Positions 1 to 6,566 of a stretch of DNA of 64,000 bases are shown in pieces. The stretch lies in the NCBI RefSeq assembly GCF_003591655.1, contig NZ_QVRA01000022.1, positions 1 through 64,000 of the forward strand. Direction: 5' to 3'. The position numbers and the translations under genes were made by a program. A model generated the notes under the pieces. It saw only the letters and a list, made by a program, of their open reading frames with translations. It was not told where the DNA came from and did no database searches. Position 1 is the stretch's first letter. Every line of letters starts with the position of its first letter. The stretch is from Sphingobium terrigena (lineage in GTDB: Bacteria > Pseudomonadota > Alphaproteobacteria > Sphingomonadales > Sphingomonadaceae).

Positions 1-96
1 CTGGAAACAATCGGCTCGGTGAGCCATAACCCAATCGTCAGCCTGCCAGCTCTGGCCGCCTGACCCGAACCCGATCCTGCCGTGGATCGACGGTTC

Positions 97-816
97 CTAC
101 ACCACCCCGTGGGACACGACCTTCTTGCCGAGAAATTTGCGCTCTCGAAATACGAATTGAAATGGCCCCATCCGAAGCTGGCCCGCCGTCCAATTGTGAC
201 CCGACATAATTGTCCAACTGCCTCGGGTTTCATAAATATTCATCAATGCCATCAGCAAATGAAGCGCATCCAGCATCCGATCAACTGCGTCGTCCTCCAT
301 TCTCTCCCGGCAACTAAGGATTACGTAGCCAGAATGATTGGGTTGGGCTGGGTCGACGTACCCAATACTAGAGTTTTCAAATGGTTCAAGTCGAAGCCAT
401 TTTGGCAATTCTGCAACAGTGCGAATCGAAACATCCGCCCAATTGAATTTAAGATTTTGAACTTGGGCCATTCCCCTAGCCCTAATTTTTGTCCACAGAG
501 TAAACTTCTTTAGCCTGACTGCTCGGTCTTGCCGATAAAACTCCTCTGCTCGCTCGATAACCGCTTCCGCAGTCAGAAGCCCATCACGGCGAGATTGGTA
601 AAGCGCCCTAAGAAAAAGCCGAATAGCTGCCGAACGTCGCAGTGCTGGTTTCACAATAAAGGCATCCGGGAGAATCTCTCTCAGGTGCTGGGTTGTTCGG
701 AAGCCAGGAAAACTGAGGCGTCCATCCTCTAGAACAGTCGAGTTGCTTTCAAAATCATCGAACAATGCCTGCAGCTGTTCATTCGACACGAGCTTGCTAT
801 TGCGCTTAATGGGCAT
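97..816 (-). CDS. Hypothetical protein, possibly truncated, AT-rich
   Basis: A 239-residue open frame starting at an ATG (816); an in-frame TTG lies one codon upstream. I do not recognise the family. The protein is mixed alpha/beta in appearance, with a charged helical stretch at about residues 60-110 and no signal peptide or membrane segment. The DNA is visibly more AT-rich than the rest of the window and lacks the strong GC bias at third positions, which suggests horizontal acquisition. The frame stops abruptly 97 bases from the window edge after a run of conserved-looking residues, so it may be the N-terminal part of a longer protein cut by a rearrangement. That it is a real gene is likely; its function is unknown. 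Confidence 0.5.
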   Translation of the reverse strand: MPIKRNSKLVSNEQLQALFDDFESNSTVLEDGRLSFPGFRTTQHLREILPDAFIVKPALRRSAAIRLFLRALYQSRRDGLLTAEAVIERAEEFYRQDRAVRLKKFTLWTKIRARGMAQVQNLKFNWADVSIRTVAELPKWLRLEPFENSSIGYVDPAQPNHSGYVILSCRERMEDDAVDRMLDALHLLMALMNIYETRGSWTIMSGHNWTAGQLRMGPFQFVFRERKFLGKKVVSHGVV

Positions 817-819
817 CAA

Positions 820-948
820 ACGACCCTACCAGCAACCTGAGCGAACGTCACGTTGCTCGCGTAATATCCGCGATACGCCTTGCTCTACAAACGGCGGTCA
901 GCGCGAACCCTTGGCCCGGATTCCCCGGCCTCAAACTACGCTTTTGAA
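820..948. other. Short intergenic stretch, nothing recognised
   Basis: Between the AT-rich hypothetical gene and msrA I see no gene, tRNA or convincing terminator. Base composition changes here from AT-richer DNA on the left to the GC-rich host pattern on the right, so it may contain the border of an acquired segment. Confidence 0.3.
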
Positions 949-1620
949 TTATGCCGACGGCTTGTCCCGATACAGCGCCGAAAACATCGCCTTGAACGCC
1001 GCCAGCTTGGGGGCGTCCCAGCGCAATATGTAGGGATGGCGCGGGTTATTGCGCATGAAGTCCTGATGGTCGGTCCCGGCATCCTGAAAGCCGGTGAAGC
1101 GCTCCACCTTCGTCACCACCGGGTCGCGCCACAGGCCTGCCTTGCTGAGCTGCGCCAGATAGGCGGCCGCTGCCTTGCCCTGTTCGGCGTTCAGCGGGAA
1201 GAGCGCGCTGCGATATTGGGTGCCATGGTCTGGCCCCTGATAGTTGAGCGTCGTGGGATCGGCGATGACCGAGAAGAAGATACGCAGCAGCGTGGCGTAG
1301 CTGACCTGTTTGGGGTCGTAGGTGACGCGAACCGCCTCGGCAAAGCCGGTGTCGCCGCCGCTGACCATCTCATAATCGACGCGGCGGTTGACCGGGCCAC
1401 CGGCAAAGCCGGACTTGACCAGATGGACGCCCTTCACATGGGAAAAGACGCCCTCCACGCCCCAATAGCAGCCACCGGCAAAGACGGCGGTTTCCAGCTT
1501 GCGGGTGGGTGCGGCGTCGATGGTGGCGACGGGGGCCAGGACCGGGCGCTCGGCGCGCACCGGGGATGCGACGGCAAGCGCCGCGAATATGGCGAGGCTG
1601 ATGCCGTCAGAGCGCCGCAT
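949..1620 (-). CDS. msrA: Peptide-methionine (S)-S-oxide reductase MsrA, exported
   Basis: Reduces methionine-S-sulfoxide in oxidised proteins. The 223-residue product starts with a signal peptide (Arg2-Arg3, hydrophobic stretch about 9-19, Ala-rich cleavage region near 23), so it should act in the periplasm. The catalytic motif GCYWG places the active cysteine at residue 51; GTQYRSALF and the DHQ segment are the other MsrA hallmarks. No second cysteine follows Cys51, so the usual C-terminal recycling cysteine is missing. The ATG at 1620 was chosen because it starts the signal peptide; it lies inside the end of the upstream small gene (1607..1759), an arrangement that suggests coupled translation. 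The family call is very secure; the reductant is unknown. Confidence 0.93.
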   Translation of the reverse strand: MRRSDGISLAIFAALAVASPVRAERPVLAPVATIDAAPTRKLETAVFAGGCYWGVEGVFSHVKGVHLVKSGFAGGPVNRRVDYEMVSGGDTGFAEAVRVTYDPKQVSYATLLRIFFSVIADPTTLNYQGPDHGTQYRSALFPLNAEQGKAAAAYLAQLSKAGLWRDPVVTKVERFTGFQDAGTDHQDFMRNNPRHPYILRWDAPKLAAFKAMFSALYRDKPSA

Positions 1621-1759
1621 GATTGGTGCTGGTCGCGGCAATCGCCGGGGAACTGAGGATCGGCTGTTCATCGGGCTGGAGCAGTACCATGCCGACGGCA
1701 CCGATCGCAAACCCGCCCAGAAAGCGCAGGAACAATTCGGATTTCAAAAACGCCATCAT
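1607..1759 (-). CDS. Small single-pass membrane protein overlapping msrA
   Basis: A 50-codon frame, too short for most gene callers, runs from tandem ATGs (1759 and 1756) to a TGA at 1607-1609 and overlaps the msrA start by 14 bases. An AAAGG ribosome site lies about 10 bases upstream of the first ATG. The product has a hydrophobic segment at about residues 9-27 (FLRFLGGFAIGAVGMVLL), then a short polar tail of roughly 23 residues. The overlap suggests that ribosomes finishing this gene start msrA. It may be a membrane partner or only a leader for MsrA; I do not recognise a named family. Confidence 0.6.
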   Translation of the reverse strand: MMAFLKSELFLRFLGGFAIGAVGMVLLQPDEQPILSSPAIAATSTNHAAL

Positions 1760-2027
1760 GGCCTGTGCCTTTCTTATGCTTTGGTTTCGGCGGTTCAGGC
1801 CGATCGGTTACACCCCGCTGTCTTGCCCCTTGCTGAACATCGCGCGCCGTGCGTGCGGCTTTCGACCAGAACAAGGGACAGAACGACGAACGGGGCGTCG
1901 CCTTAAATCAGTTTCACTATGCAACGCGGATATAGAAGCTCCCGCGCTATCTGCAAGACGGCGCGGAAGGAAAAGGACCGTTTCTGTTTGTGCGGGAATG
2001 GGGGGTGTTGGCGTCTGGACGCCCCGC

Positions 2028-2081
2028 CCCTCCACCACTGGCTTCGCCAGCGGTCCCCCTCCCCAAGCAAGCTTGGGGAGG
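2028..2081. repeat. Intergenic palindromic repeat / hairpin 3' of the aminotransferase
   Basis: Arms CCTCCCCAAG (2058-2067) and CTTGGGGAGG (2072-2081) form a perfect 10-bp stem with a 4-base loop, next to a smaller CTGGC-TTC-GCCAG hairpin at about 2039-2051. It sits just after the aminotransferase stop codon and could end that transcript, but no T run follows. The look is that of the dispersed palindromes common between sphingomonad genes. The rest of 1760-2085 holds nothing I can support. Confidence 0.6.
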
Positions 2082-2085
2082 ACTG

Positions 2086-3288
2086 TTATTTCAGGGCGGC
2101 GCAGGCTTCCTGGATGCGGGTGCAGGCCTTTTTCAGCACCTCTTCCGACGTCGCATAGCTGATGCGGAAGGCGGGGGATAGGCCGAAGGCGGCGCCATGG
2201 ACGGCGGCAACCTTGGCTTCGTCCAGGAAGTAGCCGATCAGCGTTTCGTCGCTGTCGATCGTCACCCCCTTGGGCGTCACCTTGCCGATCACGCCGCTGG
2301 CGTCGGGATAGACGTAGAACGCGCCTTCGGGCGTGGGGCAATCGAGGCCGGGCGCATCGTTCAGCATCGCGACAACCATGTCGCGGCGCTTCTTGAAGGC
2401 GGCGTTGCGATCCTCCAGAAAATCCTGCGGACCGGTGAGCGCGGCGACGGCGGCCGCCTGGCTGATCGAGCAGGGGTTGCTGGTCGACTGCGATTGCAGC
2501 TTGCCCATCGCCTTGATGATCCATTCGGGACCACCGGCAAAACCAATGCGCCAGCCGGTCATGGAGAAAGCCTTGGAACAGCCATTGACCGTCAGCGTGC
2601 GGTCATAGAGTTCCGGGCAGACCTGCGCGATGGTGGCGAAGGGGGTCGTCGCATACCAGACATGCTCATACATATCGTCGGTCATGATGAGGACATGGGG
2701 ATGGCGCAGCAGCACGTCCGCCAGCTCCTTCAGCTCCGCCGCCGAATAGGCCGCGCCACTGGGGTTGGACGGCGAGTTCAGCATCACCCATTTGGTGCGC
2801 GGGGTGATCGCGGCTTCCAGCTGGGCGGCGGTGATCTTGTAGCCCTGGCTTGCCGGACCCTCGATGAACACCGGGGTGCCGCCCGCGAAATTCACGATGT
2901 CGGGATAGCTGACCCAGTAAGGCGCCGGGATGATGACTTCATCGCCCACATCCACGGTCGCGACCAGCGCGTTGAACAGGGTGTGCTTGCCACCGGAGTT
3001 CACCGTGATCTGGCTGCGCTTGTAGGCCAGGCCATTGTCGCGCTGGAATTTGAACATGACCGCTTCCTTGACGTCGGCGGTGCCGTCCACGTCGGTATAG
3101 CGGGTCAGGTTGTTGCGAATGGCGGCAATGCCCGCTTCCTTGACGAAATCGGGCGTGTCAAAGTCCGGCTCCCCCGCCGACAGGCCAATCACGTCCACGC
3201 CCTGCGCCTTGAGCGCATTCACCCGCGCGCTCATGGCAAGCGTGGCGGAAGGCTGGATACGACCAAGGGCGGCGGAAGTCTGGCTCAT
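2086..3288 (-). CDS. Pyridoxal-phosphate aminotransferase class I (aspartate aminotransferase type)
   Basis: Transfers the amino group between aspartate (or a related amino acid) and 2-oxoglutarate in the cytoplasm. The 400-residue protein shows the fold-type I aminotransferase pattern: the NPSNP motif at 171-176, Asp204 in TDDMYEH that contacts the pyridine nitrogen, and the Schiff-base lysine Lys239 in SKAFSMTGWR. It matches the bacterial subgroup I-beta aspartate aminotransferases (AspC/AatA type) in length and motifs. The start at 3288 drops 12 unlikely upstream residues and begins MSQTSAALGR. It is monocistronic, with a palindrome just downstream. Some relatives also use prephenate, so the exact substrate is inferred. 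Confidence 0.9.
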   Translation of the reverse strand: MSQTSAALGRIQPSATLAMSARVNALKAQGVDVIGLSAGEPDFDTPDFVKEAGIAAIRNNLTRYTDVDGTADVKEAVMFKFQRDNGLAYKRSQITVNSGGKHTLFNALVATVDVGDEVIIPAPYWVSYPDIVNFAGGTPVFIEGPASQGYKITAAQLEAAITPRTKWVMLNSPSNPSGAAYSAAELKELADVLLRHPHVLIMTDDMYEHVWYATTPFATIAQVCPELYDRTLTVNGCSKAFSMTGWRIGFAGGPEWIIKAMGKLQSQSTSNPCSISQAAAVAALTGPQDFLEDRNAAFKKRRDMVVAMLNDAPGLDCPTPEGAFYVYPDASGVIGKVTPKGVTIDSDETLIGYFLDEAKVAAVHGAAFGLSPAFRISYATSEEVLKKACTRIQEACAALK

Positions 3289-3414
3289 GGTAATTATCTT
3301 TCGAAAGAATCCCCGTATCCGCAAGCAAAGCGGACGCGGCGGTCCTTAGTGCGCAACAGACGCAGGGGCAACCGGCCAGTTAGGGCTTAATGGATTTACG
3401 GCAGAATGATGTGG

Positions 3415-4044
3415 CTAATGCGCCCGCGTCGCCGCGACCATGCCGCGCGCGGCGTTGCCGATGAAGAAGCCATTGTCCAGATCATGCGGGCGCAGGTCCG
3501 CCTCGACCGCCTCGCCCATGTCGATCAGGCTCTGGCGCAAGATGCCAGGCAGCAGGCCGCGCGAGCGCGGCGGGGTGAGCAATTTGTCGCCGCGCTCGAC
3601 GAAGATCGAGGAATAGCAGCCCTCGGTTACATAGCCCTGCGCATCGATCAGCGCGACTTCATAGGTTCCGCCGCGCGCCAGCGCGTCGCGATAGAGCGAC
3701 CGGTCGGTCGTCTTATGCAGCAGCCGCAGGTCATCGGCAGGCGCATGGCGCGGCACCACCTTGACCGGGACGATCGCGGCGGGCCAGGCGATCCGATCAC
3801 GCACCTCGATCGCCACCGCCCCGCCGCGCGACACCATTAGCCGCACCCGGCTATGGTCGCGCAGGCGGAAGGTCGCGGCCTGCAATTCGTTGCGCACGCC
3901 ATGGCGATCGAAGGCAAAGCCGAGCGCGTCGGCGCTCGCCTTCAACCTTGTGAGGTGCAGCTCCAGCAACCTGATGCCTTCGAGCGGATCGAAGGCCATG
4001 GTTTCGAGCAGATCATAGCGTCCATCGGCCAGTGACATTGCCAT
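3415..4044 (-). CDS. pabC: Class IV aminotransferase, probable aminodeoxychorismate lyase
   Basis: Converts 4-amino-4-deoxychorismate to 4-aminobenzoate and pyruvate for folate synthesis. The product is 209 residues, short for the branched-chain/PabC family (usually 260-290). Class IV landmarks are present: HKTTDRSLY, the EGCYSSIFV segment and FFIGNAARG near the C-terminus, which corresponds to the NSLRG phosphate-site motif. It starts 27 bases after pabB on the same strand, so the two are almost surely co-transcribed. In many proteobacteria PabB and a PabC-like domain are fused; here they are separate. An alternative start is the ATG two codons in (4038). Confidence 0.82.
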   Translation of the reverse strand: MAMSLADGRYDLLETMAFDPLEGIRLLELHLTRLKASADALGFAFDRHGVRNELQAATFRLRDHSRVRLMVSRGGAVAIEVRDRIAWPAAIVPVKVVPRHAPADDLRLLHKTTDRSLYRDALARGGTYEVALIDAQGYVTEGCYSSIFVERGDKLLTPPRSRGLLPGILRQSLIDMGEAVEADLRPHDLDNGFFIGNAARGMVAATRAH

Positions 4045-4071
4045 TATTCCAAGCCGTTGGCGGCAAATATG

Positions 4072-5247
4072 TCAAGCGCCAGCAAGAAACCGCCCCTTGG
4101 CCAGACATTCCGCCCATTCCGAACCGGCCTCTGAATCCACCACCAGACCAGAGCCAAGCCCCAACCGTCCGACGCCAGCGCCTTCATCGATGGTCAGGGT
4201 GCGGATCGCGACGTTGAACGCCGCGTCGCCATCCGGGTCGATCCAGCCCATCGAGCCGGTATAGACGCCACGCGCATGGGGTTCGAGCGCGTCGAGTATC
4301 TCCATCGCCCGCACCTTGGGCGCACCAGTTATCGATCCGCAGGGGAACAGCACCCGCAGCACATCGACCGGCGACAGGCCGGGCAGGATGCGCGCGCGCA
4401 CGGTCGACACCAGTTGGTGGACTGTCGGATAGGTCTCCACCTTGAACAGGTCGGGCACGGTCACGCTGCCCGCGCGCGACACGCGCGACAGGTCGTTGCG
4501 CAACAGGTCGACGATCATCAGATTTTCCGCGCGCTGCTTGGCGTCGCTTTGCAGCCATTGGGCCAGCGCCGCGTCCTGTTGCGGGTCGGCATGGCGGGTC
4601 GCGGTGCCCTTCATCGGTCGCGCGGTCAGCTGGCCGCGCACCAGCGTAAAGAAAAGTTCGGGCGAAAAGGACAGCAAAGCCTGCCCGCCGGTGCGGATCA
4701 CGCCGCCATAGCCTGCCGCCGCGCGGGGGCGGATCGCGGCATAGAGCGCCATCGGATCGCCGGTCAGTCTGGTTTCGCAGGGGAAGGTCAGGTTCGCCTG
4801 ATAAATGTCCCCCGCGCGAATATAGTCCTGCACCGCGTTGAACGCCGCGCGATACTCTGCCTCGTCGATCAGCGGGCGCGGTGGCGTGACGCTGGCCCCG
4901 GCCGGATCGGGCAGTAGGTCAGGCAGCGTCCCCGGCGCGATCAGCCGCACCCCTTCAAACAGGCCGAACCACAGCAGCGGCCCGGCGCTGCTGTCCGCCT
5001 GACGACGGCGGGCGATCGGCGCGAGCCGCTCCTCCAGCGCAAGGCCGGCCTCATAGGCCATGTAACCCGCCACATGCAGCCCGCTCTCACGCGCGTCGGC
5101 CAGCCGGTCGAGCGCGGGCTGGACCTCGTCCATGCTATGCGCCGCGATGATGCCCACCGGATCGCGATAGAGCCGCGCCGGGGCAGCGCCACGCACGCGC
5201 GCATCGTCGAACAGGGCAAAGACTTCGGACGGACCGGGGAGACGCAT
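4072..5247 (-). CDS. pabB: Aminodeoxychorismate synthase component I
   Basis: Forms 4-amino-4-deoxychorismate from chorismate and ammonia/glutamine, the first step to the folate precursor 4-aminobenzoate. The 391-residue protein has the chorismate-binding domain motifs: GDIYQANLT (substrate region), MKGTATR, CGSITGAPK and SMGWIDPDG near the end. It is shorter than E. coli PabB (about 450 residues) because the N-terminal domain is reduced. The glutaminase partner (PabA) is not in the window. It is directly followed by the pabC-like gene. Confidence 0.9.
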   Translation of the reverse strand: MRLPGPSEVFALFDDARVRGAAPARLYRDPVGIIAAHSMDEVQPALDRLADARESGLHVAGYMAYEAGLALEERLAPIARRRQADSSAGPLLWFGLFEGVRLIAPGTLPDLLPDPAGASVTPPRPLIDEAEYRAAFNAVQDYIRAGDIYQANLTFPCETRLTGDPMALYAAIRPRAAAGYGGVIRTGGQALLSFSPELFFTLVRGQLTARPMKGTATRHADPQQDAALAQWLQSDAKQRAENLMIVDLLRNDLSRVSRAGSVTVPDLFKVETYPTVHQLVSTVRARILPGLSPVDVLRVLFPCGSITGAPKVRAMEILDALEPHARGVYTGSMGWIDPDGDAAFNVAIRTLTIDEGAGVGRLGLGSGLVVDSEAGSEWAECLAKGRFLAGA

Positions 5248-5302
5248 GGCGGCTTATTAACAGGCTTTTGCGCGGGCGAAAGGGTCAGTAAGGGAATATG
5301 CT

Positions 5303-5725
5303 GTGTTGCGCCGCATGGCCACAGACCCTACCTCAGCGCCTATGCCCGATCAGACCCCCAAAGCCGCCCCCGATCGTCCGCTTGGCGCCGCCATCGGCCT
5401 GGCGCTGCGCGGGCGTTGCCCGGCCTGTGGCGAGGGGCGGATGTTCGCCCGCTTCCTCAAGCCGACAACCGCCTGCGCCCATTGCGGCCAGCGCTGGGAC
5501 ACGCATCAGGCCGACGACTTCCCCTCCTATATCGTCATCCTGTTGCTGGGCCATATATTGGTGCCGCTGATGATCGAAGTGAACAGCGCACTCGACATTC
5601 CGCTGGGCTGGCAGGCGGCGATCTGGCCGAGCCTGGCGCTGCTGCTGGCGGTCGCGATGATCCAGCCGGTCAAGGGCGCAGTCATCGCCTTCCAATGGTC
5701 GCGGCGGATGCACGGGTTTGGGTGA
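5303..5725 (+). CDS. DUF983 zinc-ribbon membrane protein
   Basis: A 140-residue protein of the DUF983 family. It carries two CxxC pairs (CPACGEG and CAHCGQ) that should form a zinc ribbon, the ADDFPSY segment typical of the family, and two membrane helices (about residues 75-95 and 105-123). The start was set at GTG 5303 because an AAGGGA ribosome site sits 7-8 bases before it; the ATG at 5315 is too far from any such site. The family is common in alphaproteobacteria, and its biochemical role is unknown. It is divergent from pabB. Confidence 0.8.
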   Translation: MLRRMATDPTSAPMPDQTPKAAPDRPLGAAIGLALRGRCPACGEGRMFARFLKPTTACAHCGQRWDTHQADDFPSYIVILLLGHILVPLMIEVNSALDIPLGWQAAIWPSLALLLAVAMIQPVKGAVIAFQWSRRMHGFG

Positions 5726-5745
5726 ATAGGGACATAGCCCCAATC

Positions 5746-5867
5746 CCGTTCGTGCTGAGTAGGGACTGAGCCTGTCGAAGGCCCGTATCGAAGCATCGCG
5801 CTGATACGCATCCTTCGATACGCCCCCCGGATCAAGTCCGGGGTCAGCGGCTACTCAGGACGAACGG
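5746..5867. repeat. Dispersed intergenic inverted repeat (CCGTTCG...CGAACGG type)
   Basis: The unit is bounded by CCGTTCG and its complement CGAACGG, with nested complementary blocks such as GCCTGTCGAAGG, TATCGAAG/CTTCGATA and CCGGATC. Similar units lie at 8875..8948, 31298..31409, 35309..35405, 41497..41601 and 59002..59078. It lies between convergent genes and could fold into a long cruciform or end transcription on both strands. Confidence 0.75.
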
Positions 5868-5888
5868 CGGTAGTAAAGCGGCTCGGCG

Positions 5889-6326
5889 TTACCCCGGCTG
5901 GCGGATGAAATTCAGTTCCATCGCCTCGCGCAGCGTCTCGTCAATCTCGCGGCGGCCTTCGGCGCCATGGGTGACGACGGTGGTGTCGCAGGTGGCGACG
6001 CAGACGCCCTTCTGGAACCCGGCCGAGCTGATCGTCCAGCTGGTCCGGCCGATATGGCCGATCGCGCAATGGACGTCGAACGGATAGGGAAAGTGCGATT
6101 CCTCGATGAAATTGAGGTTCACATTGGCCACCAGCCAGCGCACGCCCTGTTCCTGCGGATGGCGGCCCATATGATGGTGAAAGCGGATGCGCGCGGTCTC
6201 GAAGATGCCGGAAATCGCCACATTATTGATGTGGCCCATCGTATCGAGATCCTGAAAGCGGGTGTCGATGCTGGTAACGAAGCGATAGGCTTCGGGACTG
6301 AAACGCCAGGATTCGGGTTTGGCCAT
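5889..6326 (-). CDS. Hotdog-fold acyl-CoA thioesterase (4HBT family)
   Basis: A 145-residue protein probably hydrolysing an acyl-CoA thioester in the cytoplasm. Residues 20-42 (FQDLDTMGHINNVAI) match the 4-hydroxybenzoyl-CoA thioesterase signature, with Asp near position 26-28 and GHxNN. The central helix (FETARIRFHHHMG) and the beta strands after it are also typical. Start at 6326 with GGAAAGCAGG just upstream; the frame stays open much further upstream only as a by-product of GC bias. It is transcribed divergently from the TonB receptor. The specific substrate cannot be told. Confidence 0.82.
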   Translation of the reverse strand: MAKPESWRFSPEAYRFVTSIDTRFQDLDTMGHINNVAISGIFETARIRFHHHMGRHPQEQGVRWLVANVNLNFIEESHFPYPFDVHCAIGHIGRTSWTISSAGFQKGVCVATCDTTVVTHGAEGRREIDETLREAMELNFIRQPG

Positions 6327-6566
6327 GTCCTGCTTTCCAATAAGATAGGGATGGCAATGCCATAGCCATGCTGACGAGTGATGCAATCGCGCCAGCGAAA
6401 ATGGCGCGACTGCGACCTTTATGACACAATCTGGCGCAAGATGCGCGCGCATCACAAGAGTGTCACGCAGACGACGCCAATCCGTCAAGCTCCTAACATT
6501 GCAGTGCAACATCACGCGCCTACGGCCCCGGACCAAGCCGATCACGGTCATCCAAGGGGAAATTTC

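Noticed and set aside
1..63. A 20-codon open tail on the plus strand ending in TGA at 61-63
   Set aside because: Too short, no recognisable family, and it cannot be told from chance at a window edge.
6327..6566. Pho box before the TonB receptor (GTGTCAC near 6459)
   Set aside because: Only one half-site is convincing and the 11-base period is not kept.
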